A stretch of DNA of 64,000 nt from Pseudomonas fluorescens (lineage in GTDB: Bacteria > Pseudomonadota > Gammaproteobacteria > Pseudomonadales > Pseudomonadaceae): positions 310,001 through 374,000 of the forward strand of contig NZ_CABVHK010000001.1 of the NCBI RefSeq assembly GCF_902497785.1, written 5' to 3'. The translations under genes were made by a program, and so were the position numbers. The notes under the pieces are model-generated. The model saw nothing but the letters and a program-made list of their open reading frames with translations, was not told the DNA's origin and made no database searches. Every line of letters begins with the position of its first letter. The stretch's first letter is position 1. Of the stretch, positions 44,541 through 53,862 are shown piece by piece.

Positions 44541-45428
44541 CTAAACCAGGTAACGGCGGAACCAGCCCAGCGTCCGGTCCCAGGCCAGTCTGGCGGCGTC
44601 ATCGTCGTATCGAGGCGTGGAATCGTTGTGGAAGCCGTGGTTGGCGCCGGGATAAACGTAGGCCTCATAGGTCTTGCCTGCGGCCTTCAACGCCTGCTCG
44701 TAGACGGGCCATCCTTCATTGATCCGTGTGTCCAGTTCGCCGTAGTGCAGCATCAGCGGTGCCTTGATGCTGGGGACATCCTTGGCCTCAGCCTGGCGAC
44801 CATAAAAGGACACGGCAGCGCCCAGTTCCGGATACGCCACGGCGGCCGCGTTGGTCACGCCACCGCCGTAGCAGAACCCGGTGATGCCGACTTTTCCGCT
44901 GGTCGCGTCGTGTTTCATCAACCACTCGATGGCGGCGAAAAAGTCGTTCATGAGCTTCTCGGGGTCCACGGTGGCTTGCAGTTCCCGCCCTTTGTCATCG
45001 TTACCGGGGTAACCGCCCACCGAGGTCAACCCGTCGGGAGCGAGGGCGATGAAGCCGGCCTTGGCCAGACGCCGCGCGACGTCCTCGATGTACGGGTTGA
45101 GCCCACGGTTTTCATGCACGACCACCACCGCCGCGACTTTGCCTGTGGTTTTCGCCGGCCGCACCCGATAACCGCGCACCGTTCCGTTGCCCTTGGGCGA
45201 AGGGTAGGTGATGTACTCGGCGACGATCTCCGGGTCGGTGAATTCCACCTGCTCGGCCAACGCATAGTTCGGGCTCAGCGCCGCGAGCAATGCGCCGGCC
45301 GTCAAACCGCCCAGGGTGAACAACGCCGCACGGTCGAGAAACTCGCGCCGGTCGATCTTGCCGTGGGCGTAGTAGTCGTAGAGCTCAAGCAGCTCCGGGG
45401 CAAAGTCCTTCGCAGTGAGACGGGGCAT
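44541..45428 (-). CDS. dienelactone hydrolase family protein with Tat-like leader
   Basis: This 295-residue protein has an N-terminal extension with RREFLDRAALFTLGGLTAGA (about residues 27-47), a Tat-like signal preceded by about 26 residues. The hydrolase domain shows VVVVHENRGLNPY (E106 and N107), nucleophile C186 in GFCYGGG, an Asp in YGELDTRI and His in GANHGFHND, the dienelactone hydrolase Cys-Asp-His triad. Family members open lactones or cleave related esters. Substrate here unknown. It sits upstream of nothing on its strand except the glc genes, which have their own arrangement. Confidence 0.88.
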   Translation of the reverse strand: MPRLTAKDFAPELLELYDYYAHGKIDRREFLDRAALFTLGGLTAGALLAALSPNYALAEQVEFTDPEIVAEYITYPSPKGNGTVRGYRVRPAKTTGKVAAVVVVHENRGLNPYIEDVARRLAKAGFIALAPDGLTSVGGYPGNDDKGRELQATVDPEKLMNDFFAAIEWLMKHDATSGKVGITGFCYGGGVTNAAAVAYPELGAAVSFYGRQAEAKDVPSIKAPLMLHYGELDTRINEGWPVYEQALKAAGKTYEAYVYPGANHGFHNDSTPRYDDDAARLAWDRTLGWFRRYLV

Positions 45429-45517
45429 CGGTGCGTTTCCTGTCGGGCGTTGGTCGGTCCCTGTCAGTTAAGCGCATGAACGGGGTTTTGGCAGGTGCCC
45501 GGTTGGCCGATGATCGA

Positions 45518-45919
45518 TCAGCCCAAACACTGCGCCCCCGCCCGCGCCACTTGCGCATCCTGCTCGGCCTGGACCCCGGACACGCCGACCGCGCCGATCA
45601 CCTGACCGTCGACGATGATCGGCACACCACCTTCCAGCGACGTCAGTAACGGCGCCGACAAAAACGCATAACGCCCACCGTTGACCATCTCTTCATAGCC
45701 CTTGGACTCGCGCCGGCCGAGTGCCGAGGTACGTGCTTTTTCGGTGGCGATGTAGGCGCCGATGGGCGCGCAGCCGTCGAGACGCTCGAGGGCGAGGGGG
45801 TGGCCGCCGTCGTCGACCACCACGATGGTCACGGCCCACTGGTTGGTCTGTGCTTCGGCGCGTGCGGCCGCGAGGATCTGGCTGACTTCGGTCTGGCTCA
45901 GGACGGCTTTGCTTTTCAT
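45518..45919 (-). CDS. glcG: GlcG/HbpS family protein
   Basis: This 133-residue protein matches GlcG: LAAARAEAQTNQWAVTIVVV, DDGGHPLALERLDGCAPIGA and a C-terminal glycine-rich GGVPIIVDGQVIGAVGVSG. The HbpS/GlcG fold can bind heme or small ligands; its role in glycolate use is undefined. The ATG at 45919 overlaps the glcF stop by four bases. It is the last gene of glcDEFG. Confidence 0.92.
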   Translation of the reverse strand: MKSKAVLSQTEVSQILAAARAEAQTNQWAVTIVVVDDGGHPLALERLDGCAPIGAYIATEKARTSALGRRESKGYEEMVNGGRYAFLSAPLLTSLEGGVPIIVDGQVIGAVGVSGVQAEQDAQVARAGAQCLG

Positions 45920-47157
45920 CGGGACTCTCCGGTTACGGGTGAGGGCAGCGCGGCTTCGACCAGTTCGATCCAGTGCCGGACCGGGGTTCGACCCGCACCG
46001 TCGAGGTGGGACTGACAGCCGATATTGGCCGTGACAATGACGTCGGGATGGCCGCTTTCCAGCGCGTTGAGCTTGTTGTCGCGCAATTGCCGGGACAGCA
46101 CGGGTTGAGTGATCGAGTAGGTGCCCGCCGAACCGCAACACAGGTGGCTGTCGGGCACGGCCGTGAGGTTGAAACCGAGGCGAGTCAGGATCGCTTCCAC
46201 GGCGCCGCCGAGTTTTTGTGCGTGCTGCAAGGTGCAGGGGCAATGGAAGGCCAGACGCTGGTCGCTGTGCACGCCGAGCTTTTCCAGCGGTTCGACCCCG
46301 AGCACTTCCACCAGGTCTCTGGCCAGCGCACTGACGGCTTTCGCCTTGTCCGCATAGGCCGGATCATGTTCCAGTAAATGACCATAGTCCTTGATGAAGG
46401 CGCCGCAACCACTGGCGGTTTGCACGATGGCTTCAGCCCCGCGCTCGATGCCCGGCCACCAGGCATCGATGTTGCGGCGGGCGCGGTCGAGGCCGGCGGC
46501 CTGCGCGTCGAGGTGATAATCCACGGCCCCGCAGCACCCGGCCTCGCGGGTCGCGGCGACGCTGATGCCCAACCGATCCAGGACCCGCGCGGCGGCGGCA
46601 TTGGTATTGGGCGACAGGCTCGGCTGCACGCAGCCTTCGAGCATCAACACCTGCCGGGCGTGGCGCGTGACCGGACGGACGCCGGCCGGTGAAACGTGAC
46701 GCGGTAACTTGGCCTGCAGGGTGTTGGGCAGCAACGCCCGGAACACCCGGCCGCTGCTGACCAGCGCTTTGAACAGGCCCGGATTGGGGACGACGCTGCG
46801 CAATCCCTCGCGCAGCATTCGTTGTTCCAGTGAGCGCGGAACGGCCGCATCGACCACCGCACGTCCGATGTCGAGCAAGTTGTGATAGTCGACGCCGGAA
46901 GGGCAGGTGGTTTCGCAGTTACGGCACGACAGGCAGCGGTCCAGATGCTCCTGGGTCTTGCGGGTGACTTCGTTGCCTTCCAGCACCTGTTTGATCAGGT
47001 AGATGCGGCCCCTCGGTCCATCCAGTTCGTCACCGAGCAATTGATACGTCGGGCACGTGGCGTTGCAAAAACCACAGTGCACACAGCTGCGCAGAATGCT
47101 TTCGGCTTCTTCGGCGCGGGGCAGCTGGCGGGCGGTTTCGCTCAGGGTCGTCTGCAT
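45916..47157 (-). CDS. glcF: glycolate oxidase iron-sulfur subunit GlcF
   Basis: This 413-residue protein has two ferredoxin-type [4Fe-4S] motifs near the N terminus (CVHCGFCNATCP and CLSCRNCETTCP, about residues 26-90) and two CCG domains (EAGCCGAVDYH and HLCCGSAGTYS). It carries electrons from the GlcD/GlcE flavin subunits to the membrane quinone pool. Located three bases after glcE. Confidence 0.96.
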   Translation of the reverse strand: MQTTLSETARQLPRAEEAESILRSCVHCGFCNATCPTYQLLGDELDGPRGRIYLIKQVLEGNEVTRKTQEHLDRCLSCRNCETTCPSGVDYHNLLDIGRAVVDAAVPRSLEQRMLREGLRSVVPNPGLFKALVSSGRVFRALLPNTLQAKLPRHVSPAGVRPVTRHARQVLMLEGCVQPSLSPNTNAAAARVLDRLGISVAATREAGCCGAVDYHLDAQAAGLDRARRNIDAWWPGIERGAEAIVQTASGCGAFIKDYGHLLEHDPAYADKAKAVSALARDLVEVLGVEPLEKLGVHSDQRLAFHCPCTLQHAQKLGGAVEAILTRLGFNLTAVPDSHLCCGSAGTYSITQPVLSRQLRDNKLNALESGHPDVIVTANIGCQSHLDGAGRTPVRHWIELVEAALPSPVTGESR

Positions 47158-47160
47158 GGT

Positions 47161-48225
47161 TCAAAGCTCCGCGTACAGGCGTGCGGGGTTGAAGATGCCC
47201 CGGGGATCGAGCTGTTGCTTCAAGCTGCGGTGGTAGCGCAACAGGGCGGCGGGCAACGGCTGGAACGGGCTGTCGATCAGGCCATGGCTGTAGCAGGTGA
47301 CGTGGCCGCCGACCTCTTCGACGATGTTGCGGATAAACCCGGCTTCGGCGTCTGACTTGAGCCAGCGCTGGGCACCGCCCCAGTCGATCAGTTGCCGGCC
47401 GGGCAGGGAAAGCCGCGGCGTGTTGTGCGGCACGGACAGGCGCCACAGTGGCTGGTCCTCGTCGAAAAAACTCAGGCGATGTTCGTTGAGGTCCGCCCAG
47501 TAGACACTGTCGAGCGGTTCGCCACCCAGGCGGTCATGGGCCGCCGTCACCGAGCCATCGCCACCCTCAAGCCGCAGGTGCAGATTCTCTCCGTCGTGGC
47601 ACGCGGCGCTGATCGGCAGCGGTTGCTGGCCCCATTCCGCGAGGCGCAGCAAGGCGCGTTCAGTGTCCATTTCCAGGCTGATGCTCAGGCATTGCCGGGG
47701 TTTGGGCAGGACCTTGAGCGAGACCTCGGTGATTACGCCCAGCGCGCCAAAACTGCCGGCCATCAGGCGCGACAAGTCGTAGCCGGCGACGTTTTTCATC
47801 ACTTCGCCACCGAAACGAAGATGCTTGCCGTGGCCGGTGATGACCCGTGTGCCAAGCACGAAGTCGCGCACCGAGCCTGACCACGGGCGGCGTGGCCCCG
47901 ACAGGCCACTGGCGATCATGCCGCCGACGGTGGCGTCGTCACCGAAGGAGGGCGGTTCGCAGGGCAGCATTTGCTGGGCCGCCTCCAGCGCTTCGTTCAA
48001 CTCGGACAACGGCGTGCCGCAACGGGCGGTGATCACCAGTTCGGTCGGGTCGTAACTGACGATGCCGCGGTGGGCGCGGGTGTCGAGCACTTCGCCCGGC
48101 ACAATGCGCCCCAGAAACGCCTTGCTGTTGGCGCCCTGAATGCGCAGTGGCGTGGCGTTCTCCAATGCCCGGTTGACCTGCTCGAGCAGGGCGTGGCTGT
48201 CATCGAAATCCGGTTCGCCGCCCAT
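47161..48225 (-). CDS. glcE: glycolate oxidase FAD-binding subunit GlcE
   Basis: This 354-residue protein has a PCMH-type FAD domain (VITARCGTPLSELNEALEAA, GDDATVGGMIASGLSGPRRP, MKNVAGYDLSRLMAGSFGAL) and a shorter C-terminal cap than GlcD. It forms the glycolate oxidase complex with GlcD and GlcF. I use the ATG at 48225, which overlaps the glcD stop by one base (TGATG), rather than the preceding TTG. Confidence 0.95.
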   Translation of the reverse strand: MGGEPDFDDSHALLEQVNRALENATPLRIQGANSKAFLGRIVPGEVLDTRAHRGIVSYDPTELVITARCGTPLSELNEALEAAQQMLPCEPPSFGDDATVGGMIASGLSGPRRPWSGSVRDFVLGTRVITGHGKHLRFGGEVMKNVAGYDLSRLMAGSFGALGVITEVSLKVLPKPRQCLSISLEMDTERALLRLAEWGQQPLPISAACHDGENLHLRLEGGDGSVTAAHDRLGGEPLDSVYWADLNEHRLSFFDEDQPLWRLSVPHNTPRLSLPGRQLIDWGGAQRWLKSDAEAGFIRNIVEEVGGHVTCYSHGLIDSPFQPLPAALLRYHRSLKQQLDPRGIFNPARLYAEL

Positions 48226-49724
48226 CAAAAACGCTCCAGCTCAGGGAAGGGCAGTGCGCCCATGTGTACATGCATGGCGCCAAATTCGGCGCAGCGGTGC
48301 AGGGTCGGAATGTTCTTGCCGGGGTTGAGCAAACCGCTCGGGTCAAACGCGGCTTTGACCGCATGGAACAGCGTCAACTCATCGCTGTTGAACTGCGCGC
48401 ACATCTGATTGATTTTCTCTCGGCCCACACCGTGTTCACCGGTAATGCTGCCGCCGACCTTTACGCACAATTCGAGGATTTTTCCGCCCAATGCTTCGGC
48501 GCGATCCAGCTCGCCCGGTTGATTGGCGTCGAACAGAATCAGCGGGTGCATGTTGCCGTCGCCGGCGTGGAATACGTTGGCCACGCGCAAGTCGTATTCG
48601 GCCGACAGCGCCGCAATCGCCTGCAGCACACCGGGCAATTCACGGCGCGGGATCGTGCCGTCCATGCAGTAGTAATCCGGCGACAGGCGTCCCACCGCCG
48701 GGAACGCGTTTTTGCGCCCGGCCCAGAAACGCACACGCTCGGCCTCATCGCGGGCCTGGCGCACTTCGGTGGCGCCGGCCTGCTCCAGCACCTGGCGCAC
48801 ACGGTTGCAGTCGTCGTGGACATCGGCTTCGACGCCATCGAGTTCGCACAGCAGAATGGCTTCGGCGTCCACCGGGTAGCCGGCGTGGATGAAGTCTTCG
48901 GCGGCACGGATCGCCAGGTTGTCCATCATTTCCAGACCGCCCGGAATAATCCCGGCGGCAATGATGTCGCCGACGGCGCGGCCGGCTTTTTCGACGGAAT
49001 CGAATGCCGCCAGCAGCACCTTGGCGGTCTGCGGTTTGGGCAGCAGTTTTACCGTGACTTCGGTGATCACCCCGAGCATGCCTTCGGAGCCGGTGAACAG
49101 TGCCAGCAGATCGAAACCGGGCGAATCGAGGGCGTTTGCGCCCAGTGACAGGTGCTCGCCATCGACGGTCAGAATGTCGACCTTGAGCAGGTTGTGCACG
49201 GTCAGGCCGTACTTCAGGCAATGCACGCCGCCGGCGTTTTCCGCGACGTTTCCGCCGATCGAACAGGCGATTTGCGAAGACGGGTCCGGCGCGTAGTACA
49301 GCCCGAACGGCGCGGCCGCCTGGGAAATCGCCAAATTGCGCACACCGGGCTGGACCCGCGCGGTGCGGGCGGCAGGGTCAATGTGAAGAATGTTGTTAAA
49401 GCGCGCCATCACCAGCAACACGCCTTTTTCCAGCGGCAGTGCGCCGCCGGACAAACCGGTGCCGGCGCCGCGGGCAACCACCGGGACCTGCATTTCATGA
49501 CAGAGCTTGAGCACGCCTTGCACTTCATCGAGATGGCGCGGCAGCACCACCAGCAGCGGCGTGGTGCGATAGGCCGAGAGGCCATCGCATTCGTAGGGCT
49601 TGAGCTCTTCCTGCTGATGCAGCACTTGCAGATCCGGCAAACGGGTTTGCAGGGCTTGGAGGAGTGCGGCCTTGTCGACGTTGGGTAGCGCACCGTCGAC
49701 GCGTTCATCGTAGAGGATGTTCAT
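48225..49724 (-). CDS. glcD: glycolate oxidase catalytic subunit GlcD
   Basis: This 499-residue FAD enzyme oxidises glycolate (and D-lactate) to glyoxylate. It has the PCMH FAD-binding domain (VVARGAGTGLSGGALP, SIGGNVAENAGGVHCLKYG, TGSEGMLGVITEVTV) and a C-terminal catalytic domain with VFHAGDGNMHPL and GSITGEHGVGREK. It is the first gene of glcDEFG, read toward lower coordinates. No glcC regulator lies next to it, and the permease gene upstream is separated by a REP pair. Confidence 0.96.
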   Translation of the reverse strand: MNILYDERVDGALPNVDKAALLQALQTRLPDLQVLHQQEELKPYECDGLSAYRTTPLLVVLPRHLDEVQGVLKLCHEMQVPVVARGAGTGLSGGALPLEKGVLLVMARFNNILHIDPAARTARVQPGVRNLAISQAAAPFGLYYAPDPSSQIACSIGGNVAENAGGVHCLKYGLTVHNLLKVDILTVDGEHLSLGANALDSPGFDLLALFTGSEGMLGVITEVTVKLLPKPQTAKVLLAAFDSVEKAGRAVGDIIAAGIIPGGLEMMDNLAIRAAEDFIHAGYPVDAEAILLCELDGVEADVHDDCNRVRQVLEQAGATEVRQARDEAERVRFWAGRKNAFPAVGRLSPDYYCMDGTIPRRELPGVLQAIAALSAEYDLRVANVFHAGDGNMHPLILFDANQPGELDRAEALGGKILELCVKVGGSITGEHGVGREKINQMCAQFNSDELTLFHAVKAAFDPSGLLNPGKNIPTLHRCAEFGAMHVHMGALPFPELERF

Positions 49725-49846
49725 AGTCGTTTTACGATACTCCGTTCGGGGAACGCCGGGCGGCGCCTGAGAGCCGACCTGACGGTTAGTCTAGTCAGTT
49801 ACTCGGCGGCGAACGGTGAATACCCATGCGATGGCCAACAAAGAAA

Positions 49847-49940
49847 CCTGTGGGAGCGAGCTTGCTCGCGATGGCGGACTCACACTCAATATTGATGTCG
49901 ACTGACACTCCGCTATCGCGAGCAAGCTCGCTCCCACAGG
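49847..49940. repeat. REP pair (TGTGGGAGCGAGC class)
   Basis: Inverted CCTGTGGGAGCGAGCTTGCT arms about 40 bases apart in the gap between the permease gene and glcD. Confidence 0.9.
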
Positions 49941-49960
49941 GAATCCTCCTCAGTCCGGAA

Positions 49961-50001
49961 TATGTGCACGACAAAACCAGCGAAGCGCGCCGGCTTGATG
50001 C
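49961..50001 (+). repeat. GTGCACG...GCTTGATG module next to REP
   Basis: TATGTGCACGACAAAACCAG followed by CGAAGCGCGCCGGCTTGATG lies 20 bases from the outer end of the REP pair, immediately after the permease stop. Confidence 0.75.
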
Positions 50002-50006
50002 TTCAC

Positions 50007-51770
50007 TTAATGCCCACCCACCACCATCTGCGTAAACGGCGACACATACGCCTGCAACGTCACCAACCCACCCACCAGAATCGCCAGGATGATGGAGTGG
50101 AAGAACACATAACGCAGGATTTCCCCTTCATGCCCATACCAGCGCGTCGCCGTCGAGGCCACCACGATTGACTGGGCGTCGACCATCTTGCCCATGACCC
50201 CGCCAGAGCTGTTGGCCGCGGCCATCAATACCGGGCTGAGCCCCAATTGTTCGGCGGTCACTTTTTGCAAACCCCCAAACAGCACGTTGGACGCCGTGTC
50301 CGAACCTGTCAGCGCCACGCCAAGCCAGCCCAGCAACGTGCCGAACATGGGATAGAAAATCCCTGTCGCCGCAAAGGCCAGACCCATCGTGGCGTCGAGT
50401 CCCGAATACCGCGTGAGGAAACCGAGGGCGAGCATCGCCACGATGGTAATCAGCGAGTAGCGCACCACCCAGATGGTTCGCAGGTACTGTTTGATCAACT
50501 GCGGAATCGAATAACCCATCAGCAACCCGCCCAGAATCGCTGCCAGCAAGATGCCGCTGCCGGTGCTGGTGAGCCAGGTGAACTTGTAGACCGCTTCCTC
50601 GGTTTTAGGCGCAGGCACCACCGGCGGAACCTTCTCGATTTGCTGGTGGATGGTGCCGAACGTGATCACCGGGGCAAAGATCGGGTTGGCTTCGCGCAGT
50701 GGTTTGCCCTGCGGGTCGAGCTTCACCGAGTGCGTGACCGGATCCATCGCCGGGCGGGTATCGAACATGTTTTTGAAACCCTGGGTGCCCCAGGCGAACA
50801 CGAACACCGTGAGGATGATCCACGGCATCCATGCGCGCATTACCGCGGGTTGGGCGTCGCTGGCGAACGTCGCGCTGGCGACGGGTTTTTCGTCATGCTC
50901 TTCGGCAATCTTGGAGTTGTCGACACGCCCGGACAGCGCGGCCGAGGTGTGCACGGTCGCGGGTTTCCACACTTTGAGGAAACCGGTGAGGCAGGCCATG
51001 GAAATCAGCGCGGCGATCACGTCCACCAGCATCGGCCCGTGGTAGTTGGAAACGACGAATTGCGGCACCGCAAAACTGACGCCGGCGACCAGGATGGCGG
51101 GCCAGATTTCCAGCATCTTGCGCCAGCCGGCAAACGCCCAGATCAGCCAGAATGGCACGATCACCGAGAAAAACGGCAGTTGCCGACCGACCATCATCGA
51201 CAACTCCATTTCATCCAGGCCAGTGACTTTTGCCAGAGTAATGATCGGCGTGCCCAGCGCACCAAAAGCCACCGGCGCGGTGTTGGCGATCAACGCCAGG
51301 CCGGAGGCGGCGAGCGGCGAGAAGCCCAGGCCGATCAGGATTGCTCCCGTCACCGCCACTGGCGTACCGAAACCGGCCGCGCCTTCGAAAAAGGCGCCGA
51401 AACAGAAGGCGATCAACAGCAATTGCAGGCGCCGGTCGTCAGTGATGCGCGCCAGGGAATCCTGAAGTACCTTGAACGAGCCGTTCTCGGTGGTCAGTCG
51501 GTGCAGAAAAATGATGTTGAGCACGATCCAGCCAATTGGCAGCAAGCCATTGGCGGCGCCATACAGAGCGGCCGAACCGGCCATGTTCGCCGGCATGCCG
51601 AAGGCGAAGATGGCGATGACCAGTGCAGAGGCGAGGGCGAGCAGCGCCGCCAAATGCGCCTTGATGTGGAAAAACGCCAGGGCTGCCAGCATGACCACGA
51701 CCGGCACTGCTGCCATGATGGTTGAAAAGACCGGGTTGCCGAACGGATCGTAGATTTGCTGCCAGACCAT
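50007..51770 (-). CDS. glcA: glycolate/L-lactate permease (LctP family)
   Basis: This 587-residue inner-membrane protein of the LctP family has about 13 helices and the conserved GAFFEGAAGFGTPVAVTGAI and GWLGVALTGSDTASNVLFGG motifs. It imports 2-hydroxymonocarboxylates by proton symport. Position just upstream of glcDEFG on the same strand points to glycolate (GlcA), although LldP-type lactate permeases are very similar. GAGGTGGAG precedes the ATG at 51770. A charged loop near residues 290-310 (RVDNSKIAEEHDEKP) is typical of the family. Confidence 0.9.
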   Translation of the reverse strand: MVWQQIYDPFGNPVFSTIMAAVPVVVMLAALAFFHIKAHLAALLALASALVIAIFAFGMPANMAGSAALYGAANGLLPIGWIVLNIIFLHRLTTENGSFKVLQDSLARITDDRRLQLLLIAFCFGAFFEGAAGFGTPVAVTGAILIGLGFSPLAASGLALIANTAPVAFGALGTPIITLAKVTGLDEMELSMMVGRQLPFFSVIVPFWLIWAFAGWRKMLEIWPAILVAGVSFAVPQFVVSNYHGPMLVDVIAALISMACLTGFLKVWKPATVHTSAALSGRVDNSKIAEEHDEKPVASATFASDAQPAVMRAWMPWIILTVFVFAWGTQGFKNMFDTRPAMDPVTHSVKLDPQGKPLREANPIFAPVITFGTIHQQIEKVPPVVPAPKTEEAVYKFTWLTSTGSGILLAAILGGLLMGYSIPQLIKQYLRTIWVVRYSLITIVAMLALGFLTRYSGLDATMGLAFAATGIFYPMFGTLLGWLGVALTGSDTASNVLFGGLQKVTAEQLGLSPVLMAAANSSGGVMGKMVDAQSIVVASTATRWYGHEGEILRYVFFHSIILAILVGGLVTLQAYVSPFTQMVVGGH

Positions 51771-51949
51771 GCTCCACCTCTGCTTTTTATTGTTGGGAGT
51801 GCAGACCCCGAGGGGGCGGTGGCTAGTAGTATAGGTGGCATTGCGCCGCTGTCTTGTCGCCGTTGAAACAGGCCTTTGGGCGGGGTTGGCCTTAACAATA
51901 AGGGCTGCGGGACGCGTTGACCGATTTCAATACCTGGAGGAACGCAACC

Positions 51950-52186
51950 ATGACTGAACGCCATTTGCTCCATACGGAAACGCTGTCGAACGGATGCACC
52001 ATCAAGGTCAAGGCCGAGATCCTGCGGGACGGTTCGTTGGGAATGTTCATAGGTGTCTACCTGCCTGATGACACGGCCATAGAAGAGAACGACCATCCAG
52101 CGCTGCATTTTCTCGACATGGAGGCGGCGATGGAATGGGGGATTGAGGAAGCCCGGAAGATCGGCAACGGGCAGCGGACGTTGTAG
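51950..52186 (+). CDS. small acidic hypothetical protein (78 aa)
   Basis: A strong GGAGG ribosome binding site precedes the ATG at 51950. The 78-residue product starts MTERHLLHTETLSNGCTIKV and is acidic with alternating strands and a C-terminal helix (EAAMEWGIEEARKIG). An earlier ATG 11 codons upstream lacks a site. No signal peptide or recognised domain. It is divergent from the permease gene. Function unknown. Confidence 0.68.
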   Translation: MTERHLLHTETLSNGCTIKVKAEILRDGSLGMFIGVYLPDDTAIEENDHPALHFLDMEAAMEWGIEEARKIGNGQRTL

Positions 52187-52191
52187 GACAT

Positions 52192-52269
52192 AAAAGATCG
52201 CAGCCTGCGGCAGCTCCTACACAGGAACGGCGTACATCCCGTAGGAGCTGCCGAAGGCTGCGATCTTTT
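52192..52269. repeat. REP pair (GGAGCTGCCGAAGG class)
   Basis: Inverted AAAGATCGCAGCCTGCGGCA and complementary arms lie between convergent genes, a few bases from the patD stop. Confidence 0.9.
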
Positions 52270-52275
52270 CGCTTT

Positions 52276-53700
52276 TTAATGCTTGAACATCACATGCCGC
52301 ACCACGGTGTAGTCCTCCAGCCCATACATCGACATGTCCTTGCCGTAGCCGGACAATTTCTGACCGCCATGGGGCATTTCACTGACGAGCATGAAGTGGG
52401 TGTTCACCCAGGTGCAGCCATACTGCAAGCGCGCCGACAGGCGATGCGCGCGGCCGACATCGGCGGTCCACACCGACGAGGCCAGGCCGTAGTCCGAATC
52501 GTTGGCCCAACCCAGCACCTGCGCCTCATCGCTGAATTTCGTCACCGAGACCACCGGCCCGAATACTTCGCGACGGACGATCTCGTCATCCTGCTGCGCA
52601 TCGGCCAGCACCGTCGGCTCGAAGAAGAAACCGTTGCCTTCCACCGCCTTGCCGCCGGTAATCAAGCGGATGTGCGATTGCGCCACGGCGCGTTCGACAA
52701 ACCCGGCCACGCGGTCACGATGCTGCGCGGTGATCAGCGGGCCGAGCTCGGTCGCCGGATCATCCTGCAAGCCGTACTTGATGCTGCTGACCGCCTCACC
52801 GAGTTTCTCGACGAATTTTTCGTAGATGCCGGCCTGCGCGTAGATGCGGCAGGCGGCGGTGCAGTCTTGGCCGGCGTTGTAGAAACCGAAGGTGCGGATG
52901 CCTTCCACGGCGGCATCGATGTCGGCGTCGTCGAAGATGATCACCGGGGCCTTGCCGCCCAGTTCCATGTGCATGCGTTTGACGCTGTCGGCGGTGCTGG
53001 AAATGATGTTCGAGCCGGTGGCAATGGAGCCGGTCAGCGAGACCATGCGCACTTTCGGGTGGGTGACCAGCGGGCTGCCAACCGTAGGACCACGACCAAA
53101 GACCAGGTTGAGCACGCCGGCCGGGAAGATTTCCGACGCCAGTTCGGCCAGGCGCAACGCGGTCAGCGGGGTTTGTTCCGACGGCTTGAGCACCACGGTA
53201 TTACCGGCGGCGAGGGCCGGGGCGATTTTCCAGGCGACCATCATCAACGGGTAGTTCCATGGCGCGATGGAGGCGATCACGCCCACCGGGTCGCGGCGGA
53301 TCATCGAGGTGTGGCCCGGCAGATACTCACCGCCGGCAGAACCGCTCATGCAACGGCTGGCGCCGGCGAAGAAGCGGAACACGTCGGCAATCGCCGGGAT
53401 CTCGTCGTTCAGCGCGGCGCTGTAGGGTTTGCCGCAGTTGTCCGATTCGAGTTTCGCCAGCTCTTCGCCGTGGGCTTCAATGGCGTCGGCGAGTTTGAGC
53501 AGCAGCAACGAGCGGTCTTTCGGCGGGGTTTGCGACCAGCCGTTGAATGCGGCATCGGCGGCACGCACGGCGGCGTCAACCTGGGCTTCGCTGGCTTCGT
53601 TGATTTCCACCAGCACACGACCGAGGGCCGGGTTGAATACTGGTTGGGCGGGGCCATCGCCAGTGATGAGTTGGCCGTTGATCAAGAGTTGGGTCTGCAT
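52276..53700 (-). CDS. patD: gamma-aminobutyraldehyde dehydrogenase
   Basis: This 474-residue aldehyde dehydrogenase is collinear with E. coli PatD/YdcW from [12 protein letters not shown] to [12 protein letters not shown]. It oxidises 4-aminobutanal to GABA in putrescine breakdown. Visible are [11 protein letters not shown] (oxyanion Asn), SLTGSIATG (NAD binding), the general base Glu in MELGGKAP and nucleophile Cys in [11 protein letters not shown] start at the ATG at 53700, six bases after AGGAG, rather than the ATG that abuts it. A REP pair separates it from the upstream permease gene, with which it may be cotranscribed. Confidence 0.94.
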   Translation of the reverse strand: MQTQLLINGQLITGDGPAQPVFNPALGRVLVEINEASEAQVDAAVRAADAAFNGWSQTPPKDRSLLLLKLADAIEAHGEELAKLESDNCGKPYSAALNDEIPAIADVFRFFAGASRCMSGSAGGEYLPGHTSMIRRDPVGVIASIAPWNYPLMMVAWKIAPALAAGNTVVLKPSEQTPLTALRLAELASEIFPAGVLNLVFGRGPTVGSPLVTHPKVRMVSLTGSIATGSNIISSTADSVKRMHMELGGKAPVIIFDDADIDAAVEGIRTFGFYNAGQDCTAACRIYAQAGIYEKFVEKLGEAVSSIKYGLQDDPATELGPLITAQHRDRVAGFVERAVAQSHIRLITGGKAVEGNGFFFEPTVLADAQQDDEIVRREVFGPVVSVTKFSDEAQVLGWANDSDYGLASSVWTADVGRAHRLSARLQYGCTWVNTHFMLVSEMPHGGQKLSGYGKDMSMYGLEDYTVVRHVMFKH

Positions 53701-53749
53701 GTTCATCTCCTCTTCGAAGCTATTATTTTTCTATCGAAACCGAATCCCC

Positions 53750-53832
53750 GTAGGAGCTGCCGAAGGCTGCGATCTTTTGATCTTGATCTGCAAAAGCAAA
53801 GTCAAAAGATCGCAGCCTTCGGCAGCTCCTAC
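53750..53832. repeat. REP pair (GGAGCTGCCGAAGG class)
   Basis: Inverted GTAGGAGCTGCCGAAGGCTG and complementary arms in the gap between the permease gene and patD. Confidence 0.9.
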
Positions 53833-53862
53833 AGGGTTCGGTTTCGACAGGGATGATCGTGA

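Noticed and set aside
47971..49688. Long forward frames antisense to glcE and glcD
   Set aside because: The glc operon is unambiguous on the minus strand; these are codon-bias shadows.
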